This document shows, one piece after another, positions 56,129-64,000 of a stretch of DNA of 64,000 bases. The position numbers and the translations under genes were made by a program. Position 1 is the first letter of the stretch. Each line of letters opens with the position of its first letter. The stretch comes from a virus, in the IMG/VR virus record IMGVR_UViG_3300042904_000085, positions 26,117 to 90,116 of that record. One strand, written 5' to 3'. A model generated the notes under the pieces. It searched no databases and was not told the origin of the DNA. It saw only the letters and a list, made by a program, of their open reading frames with translations.

Positions 56129-56134
56129 GGTGGT

Positions 56135-56149
56135 TTGCACAATGTGCGA
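56135..56149. repeat. dispersed palindrome, copy 10
   Basis: TTGCACAATGTGCGA (one mismatch), 6 bp upstream of the ATG of the chaperone gene, where a bound protein could block translation start or transcription. Confidence 0.75.
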
Positions 56150-56266
56150 ACAGTGGGCCGAACACCGCTCGAGACAGAGATAGCTCTATTCTCAGATTAG
56201 CAGCGGCTAACGCAGTGAATTGATTGGGATTAGCTAAGTAGTGACAGGACTGTCAGTTGCTGGGCG

Positions 56267-56308
56267 GAAAAAGAAAAAGGGCTGACCTGCTCGTACCAGG
56301 CCAGCCCT
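56267..56308 (-). terminator. rho-independent terminator after the major tail gene
   Basis: On the minus strand a 12-bp stem (AGGGCTGGCCTG with CAGGTCAGCCCT, one G-T pair) and 7-nt loop are followed by TTTTTCTTTTTC. It lies between the major tail gene and the chaperone gene, a normal place to boost the tail-tube transcript. Confidence 0.9.
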
Positions 56309-56332
56309 ATCAGTTGGTTGTCAGCCGAATAA

Positions 56333-56920
56333 TTAGTCGAGAACGTGCATGGTGACGAAGGCTTCGACCGAACCACCGCTCGCGCCGACGTTGAACAGAT
56401 ACAGGTCTGCGTCAACCTTCAGAACGCGGGCGTCGTCTTCCTGGTCAATATTCCAGGCCAGCGAGGCCTTACCGCAGTGGTGATGGTATTCCTTGCCGTC
56501 CACCTTGTTCGTGCCGGTAAACAGAAGGGCCTTCTCAACGATGTCGTCCGAACCGATTTCGACGCGTCCACCGCCCGTGTATGAGCTGATCGACAGACCG
56601 CCGATGATGGCCATCGTGTCGAGGTCATACTGCTCAAGCGTGAACGAGCACTTGCACGAACGGGCCATCGTGTATGAACCACGGCGCACCTGTTCGATAC
56701 CGGTCATAACCGGCTTGACTTCCTTGGTGTATGTCAGGGTAACACGCGAGCCACCGACGATGCCAAGGTCTGACCAGCCTGCCGGGTCAGCGCCGTCCAG
56801 CTTAGCAGCTGGGTTTGAGTAGGCGGTGTTGGAAGCCGCGTAGTAAACGCGCTCAGCGAGCACCGCTCGTGTCGTCGCACCAGACAGCGGTGTGCCCTGA
56901 GTCCATTTATTTGAAGGCAT
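56333..56920 (-). CDS. major tail protein
   Basis: A 195-aa beta-rich protein, the predicted tail-tube subunit. Position (after connectors, before the chaperones and tape measure), strong terminator behind it, and features such as R-V-T-L-T-Y-T-K-E-V-K and S-C-K-C-S-F-T-L-E-Q support this. A His-rich loop (E-Y-H-H-H-C-G) is unusual. Confidence 0.8.
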   Translation of the reverse strand: MPSNKWTQGTPLSGATTRAVLAERVYYAASNTAYSNPAAKLDGADPAGWSDLGIVGGSRVTLTYTKEVKPVMTGIEQVRRGSYTMARSCKCSFTLEQYDLDTMAIIGGLSISSYTGGGRVEIGSDDIVEKALLFTGTNKVDGKEYHHHCGKASLAWNIDQEDDARVLKVDADLYLFNVGASGGSVEAFVTMHVLD

Positions 56921-56978
56921 TGCTAGAATCCTTTCGATGCGCTTATAGCGCTATCAGGAATGTGATAAGTCCAGAGGG

Positions 56979-57401
56979 TTACATCCGGACGTGACAGATA
57001 TTGAACGTTGCGTTCAACTGGATCTGGTTCTCGTGAACTGGAACCATCTCGAATGTGATGTCGTCCCGGTCCCAGGATACGTAGCGTCCTGTCGCCACTG
57101 GAGAGTCTGGGTCAGCCTCGTAATCCAGTTCCGGCGTATACTGACGCTCGATCAACTTGTCTCTTACTGCCTTGGCCCATCCCCAGGCGGTTCGTTCGTC
57201 GTCTGCAAGGATGTCCAAGCTGACTAGAATCTCCTCTGAGCTGCCATTCTCGGCAGCCTGGAAGATTGAGACGTTAAGGGCATTGCTCTGAAACAGGTGC
57301 GCGGTTGCGTCCGTGGCACTCTTGCGGAGCCAGTGGACTGACAGCGTCCCAGATAGCTCCCCACTCAGGTAAGCAATGAATGAGTCTGTAGCAGAAATCA
57401 T
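56979..57401 (-). CDS. putative tail terminator/completion protein
   Basis: A 140-aa protein with an alpha/beta layout (L-V-S-L-D-I-L-A-D-D, M-V-P-V-H-E-N-Q-I-Q-L) like lambda gpU/HK97-gp10 neighbours. Assigned mainly by position between the head-closure gene and major tail gene. Confidence 0.6.
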   Translation of the reverse strand: MISATDSFIAYLSGELSGTLSVHWLRKSATDATAHLFQSNALNVSIFQAAENGSSEEILVSLDILADDERTAWGWAKAVRDKLIERQYTPELDYEADPDSPVATGRYVSWDRDDITFEMVPVHENQIQLNATFNICHVRM

Positions 57402-57790
57402 TAGGTGCCTTTAACGGCTCGAGCGACTACTTCCCAAGCGACCACCGTGCCGTCCAGCACCGAGGGCTTGTAGCTGATCATCTTGAGCACGTCTTCTCCG
57501 TAGACAATCAGTGATCCGCGCAGTGTCGCCTCTTCGACCGTTCCTGCCAGAGTGAGCTTGTAGTCACCCAACAGAAGTAGGCCGCCGCTATTAGCAATGT
57601 CCCACGCGTCAACCAAGGTTACGGCTGGCTGTGGGTCCAACTCCGTATCGCTGTTAGACTTCGTCTGGCCAAGACCGAGAACTGTGTTCCCGCCTGACAC
57701 TGACACGGTTCGGAGGTAAACCGTCTTATGAGTTGCTCCCAGTTTCTTGAGAGTCTTGGCAATCTTCGCCTGAAGAGCTGTTCCGTCCAT
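57401..57790 (-). CDS. putative head-tail joining protein
   Basis: A 129-aa beta-rich protein (T-V-Y-L-R-T-V-S-V-S, Y-K-L-T-L-A-G-T) consistent with a head-closure/stopper protein by position. Overlaps both neighbours by one base. Confidence 0.6.
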   Translation of the reverse strand: MDGTALQAKIAKTLKKLGATHKTVYLRTVSVSGGNTVLGLGQTKSNSDTELDPQPAVTLVDAWDIANSGGLLLLGDYKLTLAGTVEEATLRGSLIVYGEDVLKMISYKPSVLDGTVVAWEVVARAVKGT

Positions 57791-58344
57791 TAGGCACGCT
57801 GCATTCTGCGCGTCGGCCTAAGATACTCACGCATAAGTTCCAGCGCCAACGGAGCGATCATGCTGCCCTGACCTCTGAACTCTTGACGGACCCTAGCCTG
57901 TCCTGCCGCTGCTGACTCTTCCTTGACGCCTGTTAGCTGTGTTGCGATAGTCGCTTCATCAACTGACAGAAGGTAAATAGCCTGCTCGCACTGCGCGTCC
58001 TTGACATTCTGTGGAATGAACGCTTCGTCATCCACGTCGATGTCAATGTTCCTAGGGAACTGAAGACGCTGACCCACCATCTGCCGATGGATGGTGATGT
58101 CATGTCCTGCATACGAAACCAGCGCGTTTGGCATTGCGCCACTGCCGTATTCCGTATCTAGGACTCGCAGCGTGTCGAGGATCTGCGTAGCACGTTTCAG
58201 CGCCATCTCCTTCTGGGCAGATGACAGGCCGGACCAGGCCTCCTGTTTTGCCGTCAGGTAATGGCTATTAAAGAACGTGTTAGCCTCTGTTAGAGAGACA
58301 TAACTGTCCGATGTGCTTCCACCGATCGTATCGATCAGAGCCAT
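57790..58344 (-). CDS. head-tail connector (adaptor) protein
   Basis: A 184-aa protein with S-D-S-Y-V-S-L-T-E-A-N-T-F-F and Q-K-E-M-A-L-K-R-A-T-Q-I-L-D, the pattern of gp6-like/DnaT-like connector proteins that form the ring under the portal. The middle has R-L-Q-F-P-R-N. Gene position agrees. Confidence 0.75.
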   Translation of the reverse strand: MALIDTIGGSTSDSYVSLTEANTFFNSHYLTAKQEAWSGLSSAQKEMALKRATQILDTLRVLDTEYGSGAMPNALVSYAGHDITIHRQMVGQRLQFPRNIDIDVDDEAFIPQNVKDAQCEQAIYLLSVDEATIATQLTGVKEESAAAGQARVRQEFRGQGSMIAPLALELMREYLRPTRRMQRA

Positions 58345-58366
58345 GTGTATGCTGCCACTGCGGGTG

Positions 58367-58645
58367 TTAGATCAGTTCGGCTTCGACTAGGATGTTGTAG
58401 ACCGTTTCAGGAACTTCAACCGACTTGCCGCGCTCGATCTGATAGTTGTAGCCGTTGACTCCGACAATCTCGTACTTCGGCTCGTTCTTCTTCGCCGGCG
58501 AGAGACGGATGGTGAACTTCTGTTGCGCTGCCAGCAAATCCTTCGTTGACTGGCGAACCTGCTGCATGAACCCCTCAGTGATCATCTGTGGAGTAACTGT
58601 CGACGGCTGCGCCGCTGTGTTTACGATCTGTTCAGACTTTGCCAT
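58367..58645 (-). CDS. small head-associated protein
   Basis: A 92-aa protein with a polar N-terminus and a C-terminal V-G-V-N-G-Y-N-Y-Q-I-E-R-G-K-S-V-E-V-P, a motif repeatedly found in short proteins beside phage capsid genes. Exact role unknown. Confidence 0.65.
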   Translation of the reverse strand: MAKSEQIVNTAAQPSTVTPQMITEGFMQQVRQSTKDLLAAQQKFTIRLSPAKKNEPKYEIVGVNGYNYQIERGKSVEVPETVYNILVEAELI

Positions 58646-58699
58646 TGCTCTTTCAAGGAGAGAGGGGCTAGCCGTTGCCGACTAGCCCCGTGTCAGTTA

Positions 58700-59665
58700 T
58701 TACGCCGACACCGCGTGCTCGATGCGAAGGATCGCTAGCTGCTGCAGGATCACTGCAGAGTAGTAGGCCTTCCAACCAGACGTTGCGCGCTGGTTGAGCG
58801 GGTCGTTCCCGTTCACGCCGAAGCCCTTGATGATGTTCTCGATTCCCATCGGAGAAATCATTCCGTAGGCATCCGCGCCGAGGATGATTGACGCATGCAC
58901 GTCGATGCCAGCCGCACCAGCACCAGTGAACACGTGTGAGTTGTTGCTCAGAACGAAGCGAACGTCGTCAAGAGCGCCGACTTCGAACGGTAGGGTTCCG
59001 CCCGCTGATGTGCCGTAGGCCTCAACCGGAACAAATCCAGAAGCCGCCTTCAGGTCATACAGCGCGCTCGGACCAACGATGCCCACGTAGGCCGCGTTGA
59101 CCGGCTTGGTGCCAACACCAGTCGAAGCGTTCAGAATCGACGTGATCTTGTTCACCTTGTTCGCCTGCATTGTGCGAACGGCCTTGCGGATTTCCACCGC
59201 TGTCAGCACGTCGCCAGCCGCCACGGTGATACGTGACACGCGGCTGTTCGCATACATGACGTTGGTGCCGGCAACCAGCACGTTCTTCGTGATCTGGTCG
59301 AGTGAGTTCGCAGCCTGCTCGGCAAGCACCTGCGTGAACTCGGTCAGAACCGGGTCCGGAGCAGTGAAGTCCAGGATGTCTGAGATCTCAACCCACGCAC
59401 CGTACTGAGCCGGTGTCGAGGTGAGCTGGCTCACCGTCATCGCTGAGTCGCTCGGTGTCACGCCTTCGGTAAGAGCCGAAGTAGTGGCCGCCAGCGAGTC
59501 GAAGCGACGGAAGTTGACGCCCTGACCCTCGTGAGAAGGCATCGGACGAACCTGTCCGAAGTTCATCCACACCAGACGCGGAAGAAGCCGCGCTAGCAGA
59601 TTTCGGTCGTACCATGTGCGAAGCTCAGGAGACAGTGTTCCTGTAGCTGTAGTCTGAGTAGCCAA
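58700..59665 (-). CDS. major capsid protein (N4-gp56 family)
   Basis: A 321-aa protein with TTG start after AAGGAG. Start E-L-R-T-W-Y-D-R-N-L-L, then R-R-F-D-S-L-A-A-T-T and L-T-E-G-V-T-P identify the N4-gp56 type HK97-fold capsid protein. Forms the head shell. A copy of the 7-3-7 dyad lies 15 bp upstream of its start. Confidence 0.9.
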   Translation of the reverse strand: MATQTTATGTLSPELRTWYDRNLLARLLPRLVWMNFGQVRPMPSHEGQGVNFRRFDSLAATTSALTEGVTPSDSAMTVSQLTSTPAQYGAWVEISDILDFTAPDPVLTEFTQVLAEQAANSLDQITKNVLVAGTNVMYANSRVSRITVAAGDVLTAVEIRKAVRTMQANKVNKITSILNASTGVGTKPVNAAYVGIVGPSALYDLKAASGFVPVEAYGTSAGGTLPFEVGALDDVRFVLSNNSHVFTGAGAAGIDVHASIILGADAYGMISPMGIENIIKGFGVNGNDPLNQRATSGWKAYYSAVILQQLAILRIEHAVSA

Positions 59666-59679
59666 TGCTGTAACTCCTT

Positions 59680-59696
59680 ACACAAATGACTTGTGT
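59680..59696. promoter_or_regulatory. 7-3-7 dyad upstream of the capsid gene
   Basis: ACACAAA-N3-CTTGTGT, one mismatch from a perfect dyad, between scaffold and capsid genes. TATAAT follows on the plus strand (59696-59701), but there is no good -35 on either strand, so it is best read as an operator copy. Confidence 0.6.
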
Positions 59697-59710
59697 ATAA
59701 TGTGTGTGCT

Positions 59711-60496
59711 TTACCGCTGGCGTTCGTACTGCTTAGCGATAACTCTTTCCGACTCTGCCTTGATCTCGTCAAGGGTCATCTTGGTGTAATCCTTCGAATC
59801 AGTTCGGCCCGTATCGAGCTTTCTCTGCTCCGAAGCTCCAGATCCCCCTGCGACCTCAGTTGTCGGTGCCTTAACCGTCCACGGCTTCTGCTTGGCATAT
59901 TCCGCGACGTATTCCTCGAGCGTCATGGGTTCAAGATTCGTGTTGAGCCTTGGGTGACCAGTCTCTGGATTCATGACCACGATGCGGTCGCCGTCAGCCT
60001 TTAGAAAAGGCTCCATCTGCGAGAACTCGGACATACGATCAAAGAAATTGAACTTGTCCGAAACCGCGATGTACTTTTCCTTCAGCTTGGCCTTGCGGTT
60101 CTGCTCAGCGGTCTGAGCCTCACGCTTCTCGGCCTCGGCCTTGTCCCTCTTCAGTTGCTCAGCGATGTTCTTGAACTCTTCAAGCTGCGCCTTGATCTGG
60201 AGGACGTCGTTATTGACTTCCGCAACCGTCGTCTTCTTCTCTGGCTTGACTTCCGGCTGTGGAGGCGTTTCAGTGGTCTTTCCCGCTGACTCCTTCACAG
60301 CTTTCAACTCTGCTTCCAGAGCCTTCAGCTTCTCGGCCGCTTCCGCCGCCGCTTCCTTCTTTGCCTTATCGAAGGCCTTTGCGAAGGTGCCGTTGATTAG
60401 TTCGTCAAGCTTCTTCTGCTGTTCCGCCGTGAACTCAACTTTCGTTTCTTTCTTACCCTCGACCGCGCCGTTGTCGGTCTGCTCGTTTTCCGGCAT
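59711..60496 (-). CDS. capsid scaffolding protein
   Basis: A 261-aa highly charged helical protein (about 45-180 continuous coiled coil, A-K-A-F-D-K-A-K-K-E-A, L-E-E-F-K-N-I-A-E-Q) between portal and capsid. This is the position and composition of a scaffold. No protease motif. Confidence 0.82.
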   Translation of the reverse strand: MPENEQTDNGAVEGKKETKVEFTAEQQKKLDELINGTFAKAFDKAKKEAAAEAAEKLKALEAELKAVKESAGKTTETPPQPEVKPEKKTTVAEVNNDVLQIKAQLEEFKNIAEQLKRDKAEAEKREAQTAEQNRKAKLKEKYIAVSDKFNFFDRMSEFSQMEPFLKADGDRIVVMNPETGHPRLNTNLEPMTLEEYVAEYAKQKPWTVKAPTTEVAGGSGASEQRKLDTGRTDSKDYTKMTLDEIKAESERVIAKQYERQR

Positions 60497-60556
60497 TTGA
60501 TTCAGTTCCTATCTAGTTCCACTTGCGTGGGCCGCGCTAACCGGCGCGTACGGGTT

Positions 60557-62281
60557 TTACTTATTTGACCTGCCACCCTTGGCGCGTCTGTTGGCGTCAG
60601 GTGCAGATTCTTTGGTAGCGGCCTTACTGCCTGAGGCAGCGCCGATCCGCTTGTCTGTGCCGAGTTGCTTCTGAGATTTGCCCTGTTGTAGGTTGGATGT
60701 GGATGGCACACCCATTTCAGCCTTGATATCGGCTGGCGTCTTGAACAGGTCCTTGATGTCCTGGTCAGTCAGCTTGTCAATCTCTGCGAAGATCTTCTCG
60801 ACTGTCTGGTGAGGAATCTTGCTGTCAAACTCTCGAATGACTCGCTTCCATTCCTCTCGCACGAAGGTCGGTGTCGTCAGCTTCACAGAGTTAAAAATCT
60901 GTGACAGCTGGAGCAGTAGGTCTAGGAGATTAGTAATGGAGTAGTCGTCCTTGTAGGACACCTTTCCATCCTCCCATTCCTTGCCCTGCATCTTCGCCCA
61001 GAGCACCATCACATTCTTCTCAACCTGTTCCAGCATGTCTGCTGTCTTGTTGATGACAGGGATGGTTCTGGAGAACGACTGCTTCTGTGCGTCACCGCTG
61101 CCGGCGTTCTTCCCCTTGAAGAGGTCGGACATGATGTCCTGCGCGGCCTGCCGATACATTTCGGCTACTGTCTTCTCACGCTCAGACTGGAGGAACTCAG
61201 CGGGATCGACAGGTGGTGAGAGATAGTCCGGCTTAACCTTGGCGTCGTCCGGCACTTCCAGCACTGAGCCGGTGCCGATGTCGCCTTCTACCTGGTCCTT
61301 CGTAGGGACGATCGAGCGTCCAGGGAGGACGAGGATATTGAAGCACTGCCGATACAAGAACTCCCCAACCAGGCTTGTCAGGTTGAAGGCGTGATTGTTC
61401 TGGTAGGCAATATCCTGTAGGAAGGACTGTCCGATATCCTTGTTCGACTTCAGCCTCTTAAAGTAGGCCGGAATGAACGGTACAACCTTCCACGGATGGT
61501 TAGAGGGCCTTTTACTGATAATGCGCGGGTCGCGAGGGTCGGTGACATCAATCTCCGACACCACAAACTGCGACGGTGTCCACTCGGTATAGCGCTCAAT
61601 CAGACGGGTTGACTGTCCATCGAAACGCGAGAATGTCTGGCAACGCTTCAGGTATAGGAAGTTTCCGCAGGTATCTGTCGTCCAGTCGTAAACCTCAAGA
61701 GGCCTTACGTTGATCAGATACGGCAGGTCTAGACCGATTTCAGTTGCTCTCTGGACCGAGACTTCCTCCGGTGCCAGATTCTCCGGTAGAGGCAGTTTGT
61801 CGACATGAACATACGTCATGCCAAAGATGCGAGCATCTTCGCCAACTGCCTGCATGAAGGCATTCAGTGAGGTCCCTGATCGGTCGCAGTTCGCTAGAAA
61901 CTGCTCGAAGGCGTTCTTCAGAGCGCCTGGGGCCTCGCGCTCGACTCCTTGGCTGAAGATGTATTCAGGCACGAAGTCAACGAGCGGCTGACAGTAGTTC
62001 TGGTAGTGCGCCCTGTCTAGGCGGGCCTGATAGTCAGACGCATGCTCCCTGCGATGCTTATGAAGCGTATCAGTCCCAATATACTTAGGACCGCCCTCAT
62101 AGCTTTTTAGTAGGAAGCGCCAGTGGTCAGCATTGTCAAGGTAGTCTTCGCACTGGGACTGGAGGCGAATAATCTCCTCGAGTTCCTTCTGGCGCCTAGC
62201 CTCTTCTGCCGTCTGCTGCTGCTGCGTCGGCACGCTTGGTGCCACAGTCTGGACAGTGTTGACGGTTGGAAGTGACTGCAT
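60557..62281 (-). CDS. portal protein
   Basis: A 574-aa protein (ATG 62281; TTG 62287 possible). N-terminal Y-Q-A-R-L-D-R-A-H-Y-Q-N-Y-C and F-V-P-E-Y-I-F, core wing/stem with W-K-V-V-P-F-I, and a Lys/Gly-rich tail. Gene order terminase-portal-scaffold-capsid supports the call. Forms the dodecameric DNA entry ring. Confidence 0.88.
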   Translation of the reverse strand: MQSLPTVNTVQTVAPSVPTQQQQTAEEARRQKELEEIIRLQSQCEDYLDNADHWRFLLKSYEGGPKYIGTDTLHKHRREHASDYQARLDRAHYQNYCQPLVDFVPEYIFSQGVEREAPGALKNAFEQFLANCDRSGTSLNAFMQAVGEDARIFGMTYVHVDKLPLPENLAPEEVSVQRATEIGLDLPYLINVRPLEVYDWTTDTCGNFLYLKRCQTFSRFDGQSTRLIERYTEWTPSQFVVSEIDVTDPRDPRIISKRPSNHPWKVVPFIPAYFKRLKSNKDIGQSFLQDIAYQNNHAFNLTSLVGEFLYRQCFNILVLPGRSIVPTKDQVEGDIGTGSVLEVPDDAKVKPDYLSPPVDPAEFLQSEREKTVAEMYRQAAQDIMSDLFKGKNAGSGDAQKQSFSRTIPVINKTADMLEQVEKNVMVLWAKMQGKEWEDGKVSYKDDYSITNLLDLLLQLSQIFNSVKLTTPTFVREEWKRVIREFDSKIPHQTVEKIFAEIDKLTDQDIKDLFKTPADIKAEMGVPSTSNLQQGKSQKQLGTDKRIGAASGSKAATKESAPDANRRAKGGRSNK

Positions 62282-62387
62282 AGACAATATCGCCTATAGT
62301 CATAGTGACAGCACCTCCTCGTAACTGGCAGGGGTGTGAGAGCTATGTCCTATTCTGTCAACCTATTAGATTGATAGTTCGTGAAAA

Positions 62388-63740
62388 CTAGACGCCGGCG
62401 ACCTGCCTGGACTTATACACGAACGGCGCTTCGTGGCAGATCCAGTTAGCTAGCGCTAGCGAAATAACGCAGTCGTCGTGGTAGCCTTCCGGCGCACTAA
62501 ACTGGAAACGACCCTGCGAGGTCATGGTGTAGCCGTACATCTGGAGCTCGTGGATGAGCGTCTCGGCTATCGCCCTGAACTGCGCCCTCGACTGGTTATC
62601 TGGCTTGGGGATAGAGATTTCCCCTCGTTCAAACGCGAACTGCAGTCTCTGGACGAGAGCGACCTTCTCGGCGTTGTTGCAGATGTTGTAGCCGACTATG
62701 TGCGGGTAGACACCCTTGATCAGGTCGAACGGCACGTCACCTACGCCAGTGCTATCAACGCATAGCAGGGCGTTATTCCACAATCGAGCGGCGATGATGG
62801 CCCTGTTGGTCATCACGTTCCAGTCGTCGCCGTTATAGCGCTCGATGTGGACAACAGCTTTGCTAGCCACGTCCATAACTGTCAGGACGGTGTAGTCTTC
62901 CTGCTTGGCCCAGTCTACGCCGATGACATAGTTGCGGCCGATGATAGGCTTTGGCAGGATCTCTGACCGCTGACAGGTCTTGAGATTTCTGAACACGAGT
63001 GCAGAGTCATCTAGGAACTCTGCCAGGTATTCCTGACGGAACTGCAGGTCTGTCAGGTTGCGCTGGGCCTCCTCGATAGCCTCTCTCGGGATATGAGGAT
63101 TGCTACCTGTCGGGAGCTGGTAGCTCTTGTATTCTGGGTGTTTCTTGCGCAGGCCCTCGATCGCACCCTTGCCGTCCCAGCCCTTCATGAACTCATCGAA
63201 GAACCAGTTGCGGCCCTTGGGCGTCGAGATGATGCGGAGCTTGCCTCGAGTTCGGGTCAGCGTGGTCCAGACCGACACAAAGGAGTCGCGGCTCCAGTAG
63301 CCGGCTTCGTCAATAACGGCGGCGTGGACGGCTTCGCCTCGCAGGCTGTCAGGGTTGTCAGCCGAACGAAACTCGATCATCGAGTAGGGCGTGCCGTCTG
63401 ACCGCAGGAGGGTGTAGACCATCTCGTTGCGGTTGACACGCACTCGGCCGGACGACATCGGCGGCAGCCAACGGCCCATGATGTTGAAAGCGATTCGCGC
63501 CTGACGGAGTGTCGGCGCTGCCCACCAGTTGAGGCTCTGGTAGTGGTTCCAGGCGTGTCTGAGCAGCCAGATACACAGGCCGAATGTCTTGCCTGTCTTG
63601 GTGCCGCAAGCTGCTACGACGATACGCGTCTGGTCGTCAACGAACTCCCGCTGCCTCGGGTGAAGCGGCGGGAGTGTTAGTTGGATGAGCTTCTGGCGCT
63701 TCTTGATAGCGTCTGAAGTCTTGTCAGGTAGGAAATACAA
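62388..63740 (-). CDS. terminase large subunit
   Basis: A 450-aa packaging motor. ATPase: Walker A A-C-G-T-K-T-G-K-T (near 47), Walker B A-A-V-I-D-E-A-G. Nuclease: GVDWAKQEDYTV, C-V-D-S-T-G-V-G-D and GYHDDCVISLAL supply the three acidic metal sites. TTG start is the only candidate; no ribosome-binding site precedes it, so the true start is uncertain. Confidence 0.93.
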   Translation of the reverse strand: MYFLPDKTSDAIKKRQKLIQLTLPPLHPRQREFVDDQTRIVVAACGTKTGKTFGLCIWLLRHAWNHYQSLNWWAAPTLRQARIAFNIMGRWLPPMSSGRVRVNRNEMVYTLLRSDGTPYSMIEFRSADNPDSLRGEAVHAAVIDEAGYWSRDSFVSVWTTLTRTRGKLRIISTPKGRNWFFDEFMKGWDGKGAIEGLRKKHPEYKSYQLPTGSNPHIPREAIEEAQRNLTDLQFRQEYLAEFLDDSALVFRNLKTCQRSEILPKPIIGRNYVIGVDWAKQEDYTVLTVMDVASKAVVHIERYNGDDWNVMTNRAIIAARLWNNALLCVDSTGVGDVPFDLIKGVYPHIVGYNICNNAEKVALVQRLQFAFERGEISIPKPDNQSRAQFRAIAETLIHELQMYGYTMTSQGRFQFSAPEGYHDDCVISLALANWICHEAPFVYKSRQVAGV

Positions 63741-63749
63741 TGAGTCTTA

Positions 63750-63768
63750 ACACACGTGTATCGTGTGT
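63750..63768. promoter_or_regulatory. 7-5-7 dyad upstream of the terminase gene
   Basis: ACACACG-N5-CGTGTGT, a perfect dyad, 10 bp upstream of the terminase start codon. Related to the ACACAAG/CTTGTGT family. No clear -35 is present. Confidence 0.55.
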
Positions 63769-63779
63769 ATCCGGCGGGA

Positions 63780-64000
63780 TTACGCCTTGAGCGCGGCGAC
63801 CTTGATCGTGGCTCCAGTGACTGAGAACGTCACCGTCACGTTGCCTGTCGTAACGTCGTTGAAACGATCCGTCGAGAACGGACCGATGATACGCTCCTGG
63901 CCAGCTGGAACAGACACCGTCAGGTCGTGAGCCGAGTTGGCCACGCCGAAGCTGCACGGGTTGTTGCTGGTCGGACCTGACTTCACCGTCACGGTGCATG
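63780..64000 (-). CDS. small beta-rich virion-type protein (5' end beyond the window)
   Basis: At least 73 residues, open to the right edge of the window. The sequence (D-L-T-V-S-V-P-A-G-Q-E-R, G-N-V-T-V-T-F-S-V-T) is all beta and resembles small Ig-like head or decoration proteins found upstream of phage terminases. Partial, so start and full length are unknown. Confidence 0.55.
   Translation of the reverse strand, partial: CTVTVKSGPTSNNPCSFGVANSAHDLTVSVPAGQERIIGPFSTDRFNDVTTGNVTVTFSVTGATIKVAALKA

Noticed and set aside
1-64000. CRISPR array, insertion sequence or integrase module
   Set aside because: No regularly spaced direct repeats, no transposase motifs and no tyrosine or serine recombinase were found on either strand.

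Overview
The window is part of the genome of a tailed dsDNA phage with siphovirus architecture (1,943-codon tape measure gene, frameshifted tail-assembly chaperone, N4-gp56-type major capsid protein, large terminase). Genes are packed tightly, often with 1-8 bp stop/start overlaps. TTGACA/TATNNT promoters, the tRNA types and the style of the genes suggest a proteobacterial host, possibly an alphaproteobacterium; this is inference. No integrase, excisionase or classical lysogeny cassette is visible, and the genome continues beyond both ends of the window.

Layout. (1) 1-14.0 kb, plus strand: DNA and nucleotide metabolism mixed with many small proteins. These include an ATP-dependent DNA ligase with a SWIM zinc finger, an HD phosphohydrolase, dCMP deaminase, an XRE regulator, a small SpoT/MESH1-like HD hydrolase, two HNH nucleases, a Cas4-like Fe-S nuclease, an SSB-like protein, an SF2 helicase and several zinc-ribbon miniproteins. 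(2) 14.0-22.5 kb: a terminator/promoter region, a DUF-type protein, a highly structured non-coding stretch holding a circularly permuted tRNA, a first tRNA cluster (undetermined, Leu, Pro, Ser, Thr), exported and fibre-like proteins, a small-RNA candidate with its own promoter and terminator, and a second tRNA cluster (Tyr, His, Trp). (3) 22.5-37.4 kb, plus strand: zinc-ribbon paralogues, an SPFH lipoprotein, a C5 DNA methyltransferase with a second long conserved frame overlapping it, a nucleotidyltransferase next to an RNA ligase, an HNH-type nuclease, a T7-like primase-helicase, a proteasome-beta/HslV-like Ntn hydrolase, a second XRE protein and ThyX. (4) 37.4-64.0 kb, minus strand: small genes, an exported coiled-coil protein, an HNH nuclease, an alpha/beta hydrolase, an M15 endolysin, dNMP kinase, a phosphoesterase, then the virion genes. 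From the promoter-distal end the virion genes are tail tip (LamG), tail fibre, tape measure, chaperones, major tail, connectors, capsid, scaffold, portal and terminase.

How it works together. dCMP deaminase, the HD phosphohydrolase, ThyX and dNMP kinase feed dTTP synthesis. Primase-helicase, SF2 helicase, Cas4-like nuclease, SSB-like protein and DNA ligase form the replication/recombination set. tRNAs, a nucleotidyltransferase and an RNA ligase suggest tRNA supply or repair.

Two families of dispersed DNA signals cut across the gene map. One is a 15-bp palindrome (TTGCACAWTGTGCAA, ten copies). The other is a promoter class whose spacer carries a 7-3-7 inverted repeat (ACACAAG-N3-CTTGTGT). Both look like genome-wide regulatory or DNA-organisation sites. 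The most unusual single item is the permuted tRNA at 15.9 kb, whose 3' half precedes its 5' half inside a 0.5-kb structured RNA region.
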